A stretch of 64,000 bases of DNA from Aspidapion aeneum (GCA_963576565.1 OY755042.1:682001-746000); one strand, 5' to 3'; shown: positions 24,301-35,636, counted from the first letter of the stretch. Notes: generated by a model from the letters alone, not told the origin. Translations and numbers: made by a program.

Positions 24301-27300
24301 GAATACAGGTTTCCAATGCCTGATAGGTGCCTTATTTGCCCATCAATTAAGCACAAATTTAGTGTTAATTTTATGTCTATCCCTTTCTTTTGATATTAAG
24401 TAAAAGGGAGACACATACAAAATTAACACTAAATTTGTGCTTAATTGATGGGTAAACGAGGGATTACCCAGCAGCGTAATGTACTTTGAATAAATTTATT
24501 TCTTAATTTTAAATCTTTATCCTTCCATAATCTAGTAAAATGATTAATGTGTTTATAAGTTGATTTTTTTATTCTTTTCAGCTTTTGGAAGATATGTGTG
24601 ACCACTGATAAGCTATGTATATACTACTTTGAAATGTACCCTACACAACTTACAACCAAGGCGAGGAGGTACTTTTAAATCATGTCAGATTTTCGTCAAG
24701 CTGTTAAAAAGTAGACATTTAAGAATGATTCTCTTCACGAACAACTGTTTCATTATTTATTCACTCATCACTCACCAGAAATGTTAAAAGCAAATTTAAA
24801 TATGCTAGATAGTGTTTGGTTTTTCATTATATTTTATTTTACCAATTAGACTATGTATTATTTCATCAATAGTTAGTCGTTAATTTGTAGCTTTTTTTAT
24901 AATAATAAAAACTCATTAAAAAAATGTTTTATTTATTGCACTTTATATATCATTTTCAATCTGTTTATATCTTATATAGACATTTATAATGTCTTTATAA
25001 AATATTGACTGATTAAAAATTTAATAAAAAACTTTAAAATTAAAGAAAATTTATTATAAAAGGCGATTCAAATTTCCCGCCTTAACTTTTAGTTCGTCAC
25101 TAAGCTCTGCAGTGGGCGCCACAGAGCTAACGACCTGTCAAACAGCCGGAGTTGCCTATCTAATAAAAACTCACTGAACCGCGCCGCAAATCCTTTATCT
25201 ATGATTTATATTCTATTCTTCATTTAGAAAGGTGGATTGGGTTCAATCCGCTACCCTCTTCTCTCCGATATCAACAAGCAAATTTCTAAAGATTACGAAG
25301 TCTTGCTTGAAAAGGAAGGCATCGCTTTAAGAGGCATGTTTATAATCGATCCCAACGGCATCTTAAGGCAAATCACAATCAACGACTTGCCAATTGGTCG
25401 ATCTGTAGAGGAGGCTCTTAGGGTCATTGAAGCGCTGCGATTTGTGGAAGAGCACGGTGAAGGTAAGTTTATTTATTGTGCTCATATCCTTTTTTGTAGT
25501 TTTTTTTACTATCCTATTATTTATTTATTTAATTTAGAAACGCAAGCGACATTTGATACTATTTAAAATATAACGAACAATGTATTGGCATAAGGACAAG
25601 GAATAAATAAGATATAATTTTTTTTTTTATAGTTGTAAAAGGGGGTTTTGCGCACGGAGAACACGATCTGAAAATGGCATTTTGCGCACGCTGTGTGCAA
25701 AACGTTTTATTTATGTCATTTTTGCGCACGCCTATGTCATTTCTGCATACAGGTTTCCCGTCATTGTGATGTTTGTTGTTTCTGCTTTTTAATTCTTTTT
25801 ACTACTACTACTCCTATGTCGGTTTAGAACGTTTTTCTACGTTGTCCGACGTCTATTCTCCACCTCCTTCGATCCTGACAATCATCTTCTGTCAGATTTT
25901 TTTGACTCATTGATCTTTGGATTGACCGTTGCCATTCTAGTTTAGGACGCCCTCTTTTTCTGCGCCCTTTTGGTTGCCATTCTAGGACCTGCTTTGGTAA
26001 TCTTTCGTCGTTCATCCGTTGTACATGGCCGTACCATATCAGTTGCCTTTTAGTGATGTCATCCGTTATGCTTCCCTCGATTCCCATTCTTTCTTTTATG
26101 ATCTCATTTCTTATGTGATCTAATCTAGATATTCTCATTGATCTTCTTATTGCATCCATTTCGACACTTTCCATTTTTGTTTTGTATTTTTCTGTTACGC
26201 GACAAGTCTCTATTCCATACAACAGCGTGCTTTTCACCATTGTTTCATATATGTTAAATTTTACATTCTTTTTTATCTCTCTGCTCCATAAAATACTGTT
26301 AAGACATCCAATAACCTTTTTTGCTTTTACTATTCTTTTTTCCAGTTCTTTACAGTCTGTTTCTGTCTTATCAAATGTGACACCCATGTATACATACTCA
26401 TTGCATGGAGATATTACTTGTCCATTGTCTAGTTCTAACTCACTGGATTCGTTTCCAATACATAATTACTGTGTCTTGTCCACGTTCACTGTTAATCCCC
26501 ACTTTTGGTATTCTTCCATTAACTTTCTCATCATATACTCCATGTCCTCTTTATCATTAGCTACAATTACTTGGTCGTCAGCAAACTGTAGTGTGTATAT
26601 GGCAAATCGGTCGTTAAGTTGTATTCCCATGCCGTGCACTTTCCGTTTCCAGTTTTTTAGAGCTACTGCGATATATATTTTAAAAAGAGTTGGAGAAATA
26701 CAACATCCCTGTCTTAAGCCTTTTGTTACCAGGAATTCTTTTGAAAGTCGATTTCCAATTTTAATTTTAGATTTTGACCCTTTGTATAGTTCTTTCATCG
26801 CTTTTATGTATGTATGATTGATATTAGTCTGCTCTAGCATTGTCCATAGTTTTTCTACTGGAACGGTATCATATGCTTTTTGTAGGTCCACAAAGGTAAC
26901 ATGAGTCTCTATATTTCTGGCGCTCCTTTTCTCAATTACTTGTTTAAGACAAAAAACATTATCACTACAAGATCTGCCTGCACGAAACCCACTTTGCTTT
27001 TCTTCTTCTTGTTCATGAAAATCATTCTCTATTAGATCTCTAAGAATCCTACCGTACAATCTACTTAGAGTACTGGTTTGTGACTTCATATCGTAATTTT
27101 AATAAGTATCATACCGAATGCTGTATCTTCATTTGCATGATACTTTTACTGCGTAATTTATGAGATGAAAAAAGTAACAGTAAAGAATAAGTAACTATTT
27201 TTTTTGTGTCTTAAAAAATGCGTTTGAAGCTAAATGGCAACATTGTCCCAAACACAAGCTTGCTTGTTTTAGTTAGTCCGATCCTCGAAAGGTTTCTGCG

Positions 27301-30300
27301 CCCGATAACTGTGTTGGGCGTCTTGGCAATATAAAGCTATGTACAGGGTGTCTCATTGTATTTTTCCCACCCTTTTGGACCATTAATAATTGATATAGGA
27401 ATATACTGGAAATTGTGTTCGAATTCGCGAAATTTTTACTTTTAAATTGCTTCTTAACTTTATTCCTGATGCTTACCATATTTGACAGGCGCTCAAATTT
27501 ATAGTTCTTCTAAATCGAATACTCCTTATATTATTTAATTAATAGATTAGGCTTGGAACAAATTTTCCAAAAATATCCGATATTCCGTAGTTTAGAGCCA
27601 TAGTTTCTGAGATATTAGAAATTATTTTTTTAAATGATAAAAAGATAACAGTACAGCGTGTCCCATTTTCGATGGGATTAAATGGGAAACTCGGTTATTA
27701 TTAAAGATATCGATTTTCTGATTGCACCTTACCGTGCTCTTTTTTGGAGCCCTTAAAAATGGTGTAATCAGATTTTTGCTATACCCCGTGGTTTCGCTAA
27801 TACAGGGAGTTTTTGAAAAAATTGCATTTTAATTAATTCCTTGTATGTCGCTTATTTTGCAAGATATTTTTATTCTGTAAAAACCTTTCTATGGCAACTT
27901 TTTTAGTGGTATTTATCATAAAAAAATTAAATACGGACCTGGATTTTTTTTATTACTACTTTGATTAGTTCCATGCTATTATTACCTTAAAATGATAAAA
28001 CTTTAATATTTTTTTAATTTAAGGTTAAAAAAAGCTATTTAATATTTGAAAAAAAAATATAGTCCGAACCTGGAAATTTCCAACGTAATTATAAATTAAA
28101 AATTGCAAGACACACTAGTTGAACGATTTTTAGTTTATCTGTTTTGAAATGATAATTAAAAGATTTATAAATAAAGTAAAAAACGTTACAAAGTTACAAA
28201 AAACAATAATATCATACTAATTATTTGATAACCGAACAGCAGGCCGTGAAATTTACAAAACAAAAGCGTGGAATTGACATTGTCATTTTACTTGTCATTT
28301 TTGCAAATAGCTTACAATTATTTTAAACTGGCTAGAAATCGACCATATCCAGATTTTGAAAAATGTGATATGTTTGACTGCTTCATTCAAGCAACAAAAT
28401 CCCAATATTTAAATGGCAGAAATATTTTTATGCAAAATGCGTTAAGAAAAATTACTCAAAAATGCCAGCAATGTCTTACACATAATGGTAACCAGAAAGA
28501 TTAGTTATTTTTTATAATTTGTTTTTTTTGTATTTTTCGTAGACTTCGTTTCAAATAAATCTGTAAATTAACGTAAAACCATTTTAATATGCTAAGTATC
28601 AAAACAGTTAAACTAAAAATTGTTTAACTATCAATTTTTAGTTTATATTTGTGTTGGAAATATCCAGGTTCGGACTAATTTTTTTTTTAAGTATTAAATA
28701 TATTTTTTTTTATCTTAAAACAAAAATTTTTTAAGTTTTTATTATTTTATGATAATACTAGCATGAAACCAATCAAAAAAGTAATAAAAAAAAATCCAGG
28801 TCCGTATTTAATTTTTTTATGATAAATACCATATCTCAAAAACTAAACAATATTTTAAAAAATTGACAAGGTCATTATTTTCTTCTAAAAAGGTTGCCAT
28901 AACAATGTTTTTACAGAATAAAAGTATCTCGCAAAATAAGCGAGATACAAGGGATTATTAAAAATACAATTTTTTCAAAAACTCCCTGTATTAGCGAAAC
29001 TACGGAGTATAGCAAAAATCTGATTACGCCATTTTTAAGGGCTCAAAAAAAGAGCACGGTAAGGTGCAATCAGAAAATCAATATCTTTAATAATAACCGA
29101 GTTTCCCATTTAATCCCATCGAAAATGGGACACGCTGTACTGCTCTTGTGTTAATTTTAGTATCCTTATTCCAAATTATGTTAGTCCTCATGTATCAACA
29201 GTGACAATGACATGATGTGATACGATACAAACTTTGTTGTCGTTACCGGTTGTCATTAAAAAAAAATATATTTGTCATTGTCACTGTTTATACATAGAGA
29301 CTAACATAGTTCGAAATAAGGACACTAAAATTAACTCAAAACTGTTAATGTTATTTTTTTATCATTTAAAAAATAATATTTCAGAAACTATTTATCAAAA
29401 CTGCGACATATGTGGTATTTTTGGAAAGTATATTCCAAGCCTATATATATCGCAGTAGCTCTAAAAAACTGGAAACGCAAAGTACACGGCATGGGAATAC
29501 AATTTAACTACCGATTTACCATATACACACTCCAGTTTGCTGACGACCAAGTAATTGTAGCTAATGATAAAGAAGACATGGAGTATATGATGAGAAAATT
29601 AACGGAAGAATACCAAAAGTGGGGGTTAACAGTGAACGTGGACAAGACACAGTACTTATATATTGGAAACGATTCAAGTGAATTAGAACTAGAAAATGGA
29701 CAAACGATATCTCCATGTAATGAGTATGTATACTCGGGTATCACATTTGATAAGACGCGAACAGACTGTAAAGAACTGGAAAAAAGAATAGTAAAAGCAA
29801 AAAAGGTTATTGGTTGTCTTAACAGTATTTTATGGAACAGAGAGATTAAAAAGAATGTAAAATTTAACATATATGAAACAATGGTGAAAAGCACGCTGTT
29901 GTATGGAATAGAGACTTGTCGCGTAACAGAAAAATACAAAACAAAAATGGAAAGTGTCGAAATGGATGCAATAAGAAGATCAATGAGAATATCTAGATTA
30001 GATCACATAAGAAATGAGATCATAAAAGAAAGAATGGGAATCGAGGGAAGCATAACGGATGACATCACTAAAAAGCAACTGATATGGTACGGCCATGTAC
30101 AACGGATGAGCGACGAAAGATTACCAAAGCAGGTCTTAGAATGGCAACCAATAGGGCGCAGAAAAAGAGGGTGTCCTAAACTGGAATGGCAACAAAAATC
30201 AATGAGTGAAAAAAACCTGACCTGGAAGATGACTGTCAGGATCGAAGGAGGTGGAAAATAGGCGTCGGACGACGTAGAAAAACGTTCTAAACCGACATAG

Positions 30301-31256
30301 TAGTAGTTTTCCAAGCCTAATCTATTAATTAAATAATATAAGGAGCATTCAATTTACAAAACCTATAAATTTGAGCGCCTGTCAAATACGGTAAGCATCA
30401 GGAATAAATCGCCGGGGTTCAGTTTTACGAAAATTATTATAATGGACTGTAATTTATTAATGTTGCTGGTTTTAAATTATCACACAATTTATGGATACCT
30501 CAAAAAACTCTAGGGCCAAGGTGTAAGCCTGTCCAAAAGTAAGAAATGGCGAGAAAAAAGCTGATCATAAAGTGGCGAATGGCACTAACCTCTTGTGTGA
30601 TTCCTGTCGGTCCTGGGGGCCCCACTTGCAGGATCTCTCCAATTCTTCTCCAACTTCGTCGGCACACTGTAGACCGTTTTTTGAGTATTTTTAAAACACA
30701 AACAGTCAATGAGACTGCCAAAGAAATAGCAAAATCACAGTAATTTGTAAAATGACTTGAGCAGTATGGCTGCCGAAAAGCCAGTGTCTTTTAACAATTT
30801 TTTCTCTATCATTAGTTCCTGATTCCCACACGTGCCAATGAGGGAGCCACCTTATGGATCAAAAATATTATTTTTCACGAAATATTTTTAAATTGCCAGG
30901 GCCTACGAGTTTTGAAGGCCTCACTTAAAAAATAAAATAAAATACTAAAAATTAACAAAAAACCAAAAAGTAACATTCGCGGAGCGAACAGTCAAGATGC
31001 AATTTAAAAGTAAAAATTATTTTTTTTATATTCATATATCAATTATTAATGGTCTAAAAGGGTGGTAAAAATATAATGACACACCCTGTACAACATTTTA
31101 GCCTGTTACTCATCACTTAAAAAATAGACTGGTGTACTGTGGACTATTACCTTCTTGTTTGTTTTAGTTTGCCCAGCAAATTGGAGGAAGGGGAAAAAGA
31201 CCATCAAACCTGATCCCAAAGGCTCCCTTGAATATTTCAAATCTCCAGATAAGTAA
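12342..31256 (+). CDS. Prx3: Mitochondrial 2-Cys peroxiredoxin, Prx3 type, 6 exons
   Basis: Exons 12342-12374, 12497-12596 (donor uncertain), 16262-16403, 19211-19346, 25228-25462 and 31168-31256 give about 244 residues. Visible hallmarks are the peroxidatic site FYPLDFTFVCPTE, the FSHLGWINT block, the GGLG loop, [19 protein letters not shown], the resolving site EVCPANW and a C-terminal YF motif (EYFKSP). GGLG plus YF mark a sensitive, typical 2-Cys enzyme. FSHL.WINT and VCPANW with TIKP are closest to Prx3. The N-terminal two exons give an Arg/Ser/Thr-rich leader without acidic residues at first, as expected for matrix import. Role known of the family: reduces H2O2, recycled by mitochondrial thioredoxin 2. 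A TATAAA at 12165 and AATAAA at 31356 frame the gene. Introns carry P-like, RTE and foldback elements. Confidence 0.92.
12497..12596 (+). CDS. Prx3: Prx3 exon 2 (rest of targeting peptide)
   Basis: After a CTGTTCAG acceptor the frame reads [20 protein letters not shown], an amphipathic leader with a plausible cleavage site near RVTT. An alternative acceptor at 12478 in the same frame would add six residues. The donor is uncertain: the GTACCG at 12597 is the only phase-1 donor before the TAG at 12611; the better-looking GTAGGT at 12610 gives the wrong phase for exon 3. A small extra exon cannot be excluded. Confidence 0.5.
12620..12950. other. Prx3 intron 2, nothing recognised
   Basis: No supported feature. 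Confidence 0.4.
12955..13260. repeat. TGCA-dense segment
   Basis: About ten TGCA tetramers occur in some 300 bp, often as TTTGCAGGC, TTTGCATGC or GGTGCATG, with relaxed inverted arrangements. Open on both strands for about 95 codons, without a recognisable protein. Either a MITE or local repeat. Confidence 0.4.
13856..14519. repeat. CCGCAC inverted repeats; small MITE at 14366-14519
   Basis: GTGCGGAAAAG and CTTTTCCGCAC occur near 13865, 13880, 14410 and 14470. The 14366-14519 block has inverted ends AAAAAATAGTGTACCTAAC and GTTAGGTAAACTACTATT. Confidence 0.65.
14232..14288 (+). other. Short exon-like [21 protein letters not shown]
   Basis: An acidic N-terminus with a possible GTGAAT donor. 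It recalls the start of arthropod Crypton/tyrosine-recombinase-like proteins, but no continuation was found. Kept as a hint only. Confidence 0.2.
14885..15000. repeat. Degenerate short tandem repeat, GAGCGACAT
   Basis: About seven units of 16-20 bp with cores AAAAGAGCGACA, AAACAGCGATG and AACAGCGACATT. No feature nearby explains them. Confidence 0.6.
15245..15980 (+). mobile_element. hAT element fragment
   Basis: Matches the left 730 bp of the hAT copies at 39.4 and 49.9 kb (in the orientation of the latter), including the transposase start at 15896 ([21 protein letters not shown]). The match stops inside the ORF at about 15974, and the left TIR is missing. Confidence 0.85.
16262..16403 (+). 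CDS. Prx3: Prx3 exon 3
   Basis: Acceptor ATTTTAG, donor GTAAGT. Encodes [17 protein letters not shown] through [14 protein letters not shown], the start of the thioredoxin fold; the last codon (TT) is completed by exon 4 to Phe. Confidence 0.95.
16975..18515 (-). mobile_element. Probable extent of the P-like element
   Basis: Around 17000-17060 and, inverted, 18360-18425 the same words occur (GCAGCC.ACGA.AAAGAC, TCACGTGATC, GGAGTCCCA), giving subterminal inverted repeats around the transposase relic. Exact ends are not certain. Confidence 0.5.
17400..18125 (-). pseudogene. P-element/THAP9-like transposase relic
   Basis: Reading the minus strand: [10 protein letters not shown] resembles the start of a THAP zinc finger, then after stops [53 protein letters not shown], and YLKSKIQLL with FNEIYIK. 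These are in the order of P-like transposases, where the last block is normally DEIYIK; here the catalytic Asp is Asn. Several stops and frameshifts. It lies in Prx3 intron 3, opposite strand. Flanked by ACCCCTAGAGGTCG at 16977 and 18500. Confidence 0.65.
19022..19192. mobile_element. CATAAC MITE, internally deleted copy
   Basis: Keeps both outer ends (CATAACAAAAA and TTTTTGTTATG) but has lost much of the left arm. It ends 18 bp before the acceptor of Prx3 exon 4, so it supplies most of the branch-point region. Confidence 0.85.
19211..19346 (+). CDS. Prx3: Prx3 exon 4 (peroxidatic Cys)
   Basis: Acceptor TTTCGTAG, donor GTAAGT. Reads [18 protein letters not shown] and then [17 protein letters not shown]. 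The VCPTE cysteine is the peroxidatic residue. A 171-bp palindromic MITE copy ends 18 bp before the exon. Confidence 0.95.
19864..21375 (+). mobile_element. Penelope-like fragment, inverted and interrupted
   Basis: 19864-19960 matches the PLE 3' coding end on the minus strand (ACCAAACATATGGAA region reversed), then 20015-20117 is the PLE 3' untranslated end on the plus strand, resuming at 21314-21375 after the 1.2 kb insertion. Confidence 0.75.
20118..21313 (+). mobile_element. 1.2-kb CCCAAC element, copy 1
   Basis: Ends CCCAACTAACATTTATAGT and, inverted, CCCAACAAACAATTAAAGT form imperfect TIRs. It is bracketed by TA (20116 and 21314) and interrupts the PLE fragment, so its borders are exact. 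The interior has GTAGTAG-type and ACTACGTCGTAG repeats. No transposase. Confidence 0.85.
21389..23764. mobile_element. 2.4-kb TIR element with internal tandem repeats
   Basis: Inverted ends TAGTCTATGGACAAATC..., GCACGACTTGCACACGAAA and ACCAGAATGACAACAAGTC extend over about 130 bp. The interior holds at least four diverged units of about 180-190 bp with GGACGCCGCTGGAGAGTTTG and AAATTTTAT.G.CTACAATAAA. No protein recognised. It also interrupts PLE end sequence. Confidence 0.75.
23843..25143. mobile_element. TIR element with a hairpin core
   Basis: TTTGACAGGTCGTTAG at 23843 recurs inverted at 25128-25143, and the adjoining AGCTC/GGCGC words are also inverted. A nested 140-bp palindrome occupies 24327-24470. 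Confidence 0.6.
24327..24470. repeat. Long perfect-arm hairpin
   Basis: CCCATCAATTAAGCACAAAT with TTTAGTGTTAATTTT on the left arm is repeated inverted on the right, about 40-45 bp per arm around an AT-rich loop. MITE-like. Confidence 0.85.
25228..25462 (+). CDS. Prx3: Prx3 exon 5
   Basis: Acceptor CATTTAG, donor GTAAGT, phase 0 to 1. Reads [45 protein letters not shown] and FVEEHGE. The GGLG motif typical of eukaryotic hyperoxidation-sensitive enzymes is present. Confidence 0.96.
25800..27095 (-). mobile_element. RTE-like non-LTR retrotransposon, 5' truncated
   Basis: Minus-strand [68 protein letters not shown]; then after a single TAA (26466-26468) the C-terminal region with [24 protein letters not shown] and [12 protein letters not shown]. 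The YADD-type box is FADD. The 3' end carries a short TAG/GTA repeat tail as in RTE elements. It lies in Prx3 intron 5, antisense. Confidence 0.85.
29151..29336. mobile_element. 186-bp MITE
   Basis: Inverted ends TTAATTTTAGT.TCCTTATT with CATGTTAGT-type subterminal words; it interrupts the right arm of the foldback. Confidence 0.7.
29443..30303 (+). mobile_element. RTE-like retrotransposon copy, open 3' half
   Basis: Open from [16 protein letters not shown] through [25 protein letters not shown] and [15 protein letters not shown], with no internal stop to 30259; it lacks the first RT motifs. This copy has TAC where the 25.8 kb copy has the TAA nonsense codon. Tail: CATAGTAGTAG. Confidence 0.85.
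30405..30980. other. Unidentified insertion in the foldback arm
   Basis: Interrupts otherwise inverted-repeat sequence. Two antiparallel ORFs of 65-73 codons share one stretch with an [14 protein letters not shown] segment; not recognised. Confidence 0.35.
31168..31256 (+). CDS. Prx3: Prx3 exon 6 (resolving Cys, stop)
   Basis: Acceptor TGTTTTAG. The first codon completes Val, then CPANW with the resolving Cys, [20 protein letters not shown] and TAA at 31254-31256. The YF motif is intact. Confidence 0.95.
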
Positions 31257-31355
31257 AATTTAAATATTTGAGTGCGCGACAAAGGATTGAAAGATAATAT
31301 TGTTTTGATTCACAAAGAATTTTTATATTTTTGTTGAGGATGTTGCATTTCTATA

Positions 31356-31361
31356 AATAAA
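31356..31361 (+). terminator. Prx3 poly(A) signal
   Basis: Canonical AATAAA 100 bp after the Prx3 stop codon, with a further AATAAA-like string about 25 bp later. Confidence 0.6.
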
Positions 31362-31749
31362 CGGGTTGTTCCTATGTAAAGAAAAAAATAAAACTGTAAA
31401 TTTCATTTAAGCGTTTATTTATCATCTAGTCACAGCCAGAATTATTTAAAATTAATACTACTCAATATAAATCTCTTACATTTATCAAATTTATCTGAGA
31501 TTTTACCTTAAAGTTTTAATTCAAAACAGTAACATGGATTTTTATCATAAACAAAACATTACTATTGATTATACAGTGTCCGCGCAAAAATTGTTATTAA
31601 ACTTAAATAAATTAATCCAACTTCCTAGCTCACTAGCACACGTAAACTCAAGCTATATCAAAATTGATTACAGACTGAGATCGGGCTAATGAGGGCAAAA
31701 CACGGGCAAAAAAAAGGAAGACCTCTTTTTTTAATTAATTCGAAGCTTT

Positions 31750-32591
31750 GGGGGCAATTCTTTAAAATTTGAAATAATTTGAAACAATCTGAAAAAATTT
31801 GACGCCTCAAATTTTAGCCCTAAATCATGGCAACATCGTAAATTTCAGTTTCTTGTACAGCGTCAAAAACCGAAAAATGAGGAAAAATATAATCTAAAAC
31901 CTACCTTTAAACTCGATTGCTGATAATTCAATATTTTTCAGGGATTGTTGATGATGCACAGGTTCTTAAAAAATTGTATTTTTCCGGAAAAAACAATAAC
32001 ATAACTATGAGACGTTTTTCTTACTTCGTTAAAGTTGGATTCAAATGACACGAACATAACATGATAACATGCAAAGCGAACCAAACTGAATGGCTAAGTA
32101 CAGCCGACCACAAAATCATTTGACATTCCCTTAAAAATCCGTTCAAATATAACGGTGGCAACAGCGTAGAGCTAATTTTGTAGCGACCCTTCCACGACAT
32201 GCAGTTAGTCCCTCTTTGTTAATTTTACCGTGAAAAACAAAGAAAGAAAGTAAACTTAGCTGACCTCATAAAGAAAACGAATAGGGCTCATAAATTTGAA
32301 AGAAATGTGACGAAATGTGACGAAATCTGACATTTCAGTTTGTGTGGTTAATGGGTTTCTGCTTTGAATTTATTTACAATTTTTAAATTAACAATTTTCA
32401 ACAAATTACGGGTTTTTAATTAAAAACAAATATTATATCGTGAAGCTACATCTATCAAAAAGTGGGAAATGGCCTTTTAGGTAAGTTTTTAAGTTTAAAA
32501 ATTGCCTTTTAAACGAGAAATCTTAAGCGCCAGATTATGTCACATTTTTTCAAATTTCGTCAAATTTTTTGAAATGTAAAGAATTGCCCCC
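31750..32591. mobile_element. 842-bp TIR element, GGGGGCAATTC ends
   Basis: GGGGGCAATTCTTTA at the left and its complement at the right, followed by matched AAATTTGA..-type subterminal repeats; it splits the left arm of the 31671-35358 element. Confidence 0.7.
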
Positions 32592-32739
32592 TTTGAGTTA
32601 AAAAAACCGACTTTATTGAAAGTAAAAAAGTTTTTGCAATTGCTCTAGAATCTAGAAAGTTAAAGTTTATTACGAATTTTCATTTAAAACATACTTAAAC
32701 TTAATTTAAGCTAGTTTTTTTTTAAATTTAATAAAATAT

Positions 32740-33582
32740 TAGGGATGGCCGGAGCAGTAAATTTGCCGGAACAGGTCTGACCTGTTCCGATTTTTATTAT
32801 GACCTGTTCCGAAACATCTGCTCCTGCTCCAAACTGTTCCGGACTTTTCAAGGGAAATAAATTGCAAACAATTTGTTCCTGCACTGCTGGAACAGATGTG
32901 CTGCATGAAATCTGACTATGCGTTGTTATTGGTGTTACAATGTATATAAATGAGGTACAGGGTGTTAACCGTTATATCTGGTTGTCGCTTATAACAATTT
33001 TATTTTTTTAAATAGAAAAAGAAATGCAATTTTTACAGAACGCTTCACTTTTTGCTGTTTTCCTTATTTCACGTAAATTTTATTGGATTAAAGGCTTTTT
33101 ATATTCAATTTCAAATATTTTTATTGTTTCCTACTTCCTTGCTTTGAACGAAAGAAAACCCGGCAAGAAACGCCACTGTTAAAGATAATTTGCCGTACGT
33201 CACACTGCACCCCGCCAACCCTAGCACCATGCGTGTTGTCTATCTATCAGCAATTTCTACGAGTTGCCCCAGTGCGCACTAAGTGTATCTCTGTCCTTTT
33301 TCAAAACAATAATTTAGAAAAGGACGAAGATACACCCAGTGTGTGTCTCATAAAGGTTACGTAGCGAGCCTGAGAAAGATGCAGCTAGCTGAAGTGAAGA
33401 CTCGGAACAGGCCTAAAAGCAGGGAGCAAGTTGTTTCTGTTATGTTCTGGCTCTCTCAAAGTTTCCTTGTCACTTCTGCTCCGGCGGAACAACTTGTTCC
33501 GGAAATTCATACCTGTTCCGACTTGCTCCGGGCACAGACCTGTTCCGAAAAGAACAGGTACTGCTCCGGAGTGCCATCCCTA
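32740..33582. mobile_element. hAT-type non-autonomous element, 843 bp
   Basis: TIRs TAGGGATGGCCGGAGCAGTA and its near complement ending CCATCCCTA. Exact 8-bp target duplication TAAAATAT at 32732 and 33583. Interior rich in CCTGTTCCG and GGAACAGGT. Confidence 0.9.
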
Positions 33583-34499
33583 TAAAATATAACTAGCACA
33601 TTAAGTTTACAGGTCTGAAATGCCTACCTTGAGACCTTTATTAAGGTTACCACCTATAAGGTAACCATAAAACACCAAAAGGTACTATAAATAATAACAG
33701 GGTGTCCCAAAAAATTTTTCACTATGGCGAACTCATAAAGCTTGTAGGTCAAATTACACGAAAAAATTGGTTGCCACAGATATTTTTGTACTGGCATATA
33801 TACAAGGTGTTCCAAGTAGAATTTTTGACGCTCTTTAAGTTGGTCAATTCTAAAATTCAATCGAGCATTGCGTTTTCGAGTCTTTTTCAAAAGAGATATT
33901 TTTTTTTTAATTGAACAATTTTTTTCTGATAGGTCTTTCAATTCTAAACAAAAATAGTTTTTGAGTTTTTAAAAAAAGTTAATAATAACAAAAATATTTT
34001 AAATTCAAAATTACACTAAGACAACTATTGATTTTTTTCTGGTAGAAAGCAGTCTAAGCGTCATTTTGAATTTTAAATATCGCCGTTATTTTTAACTTAA
34101 AAAAAATGTTGAGTTTAAAGACTTATGAGAAAAACTTATAAAATTCAAGGTGTTCAATTTAAAACAAATATGTTTAAAAAAATAACTCGAAAACCATTTG
34201 ACCATCTTAAACAGTAATAATAACAAAGTTAGCAATGCCAGTACGAAAATATCTGTAGCTACCTGGTTCGTCCCGCCTTCCTTTTTGTAAATATGTTCTT
34301 TTTACTATAATTTACCAAATTGGTTCGAATTAGGCTATTTGGTGATTCACTAGAGCATTTTCTATTTTTTGTTTATTTAGTATTAATTAACTAATTAAGT
34401 ACTTAAAATTACTGGGTTATTTGCATTTGAAACTCCCGCGGTTTTAAAGGCAAATATTACAATTTGCTATAATTAATTTACTTTACATAAAATGCATTT

Positions 34500-34930
34500 T
34501 GAATTACTAAGGTTCCTAGTTCCTTTAATATGGACCTTCGTAATCTCATTCCCTCCTACTTATCCCTTTTCTCCTACGCCTATGGATTAACGACGCCACT
34601 GGGCGACATGTGGGAGAACGAACGCAGTAGCGATACCTGCTGCAGCATGAGAGAACCGTTTCGTCTTCGAACCAGAATACACGCGTGTTAGCGACTCTCC
34701 TACCACATGAATGTGGGGTGCAAAAAATACGGTTTAACAGCGCGTCCTCCCATGAGTTCCACTTCCTGTATAAAAATGGTAAGTGAAAATGCATTATTTT
34801 TACCTTACATACATTTGTTTATTGCTACACTAACCTAGAAGGTAAACTAGACCATTTCAGAATCCCTTGTACCAGCTTAGCCTATGACCTTATTCCCTTA
34901 ACTTTACAGTCCACACCTAACACCGTTAAA
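34500..34930. other. GC-richer block, unidentified
   Basis: Core of the 31.7-35.4 kb element with an 82-codon minus ORF; no recognised family. Confidence 0.3.
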
Positions 34931-35636
34931 TTCCAGACAACTCTCCTTTCTGGACCACCAGGGAGCCCCACTACCTATTTTTTCTTGTAGTTTGACCTAC
35001 CATTAAAAGCTTGATAAGATTTTTTAAAATAAAGTTTGCAATAGGGCAAAATTTTCCTGGGTCATCATTTATAGTACCTTTAGGTGTTTTGTGGGTACCT
35101 TATAGGTTCATTTCAGTGTAAATGTCCTAGTTATATTTTATTAAATTAAAAAAAAGACTAGTTTAAGTATGTTTTAAATGAAAATTCGTATTAAACTTTA
35201 CCTTTCTAGATTTTAGAGCAATTGCAAAAACTTCTTTACTTTCAATAAAGTCGTTTTTTTAAGTCAAAACTTCGAATTAATTAAAAAAAGAGATCTTTCC
35301 CATAAAATATAATGCATTTTTGTCGGTGTTTTGCCCTCACAAGCCCCATGTCACTCTGGAATCACTTCGCCAGCATTGCGCTTATGCGACGTGCTCAGTC
35401 CATTCTTATTATAGGTCTATGGGCACGTGTCAGAAAACACGCATGCGCACTTGAAAATTTGCATCTGCGAATTTAAATTTGCCATTGTTTCCAAAGCAAG
35501 CTCTATGATTGTGTCACTTTTCGAATTTTTGAACCAGTTTTTATTCTCTAAGGCACTTAAGGCAAATACCTAGCCTGTGAAATAATTTATTCAACCGAAT
35601 TATTTAGCTTTAATTCATTCTGTAAATACGCACGCA

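Larger units (their letters stand above)
27341..31091. mobile_element. Large foldback element with nested insertions
   Basis: Ends TACAGGGTGT and ACACCCTGTA. Arms pair over long stretches: 27660-28150 with 28597-29146 (shared CGTGTCCCATTTTCGATGGG and AGCACGGTAAGGTGCAATCA), and 27380-27560 with 30310-30410 plus 31000-31091. The right arm is broken by a MITE, an RTE copy and a 570-bp unknown segment. The right end is 77 bp before Prx3 exon 6. Confidence 0.75.
31671..35358. mobile_element. 3.7-kb TIR element carrying two nested elements
   Basis: GAGGGCAAAACAC near the left end recurs inverted near the right end; the arms continue through TTAATTAATTCGAAG, TTGCAATTGCTCTA and TTTCATTTAAAACATACTTA. 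The left arm is split by 31750-32591 and 32740-33582. No transposase was recognised in the core at 33690-34930. Confidence 0.75.

Noticed and set aside
26182..26817. 211-codon plus ORF opposite the RTE element
   Set aside because: Antisense shadow of the reverse transcriptase frame.
28268..28504. 78-codon ORF in the loop of the foldback
   Set aside because: No recognisable domain and AT-driven composition; not supported as a gene.
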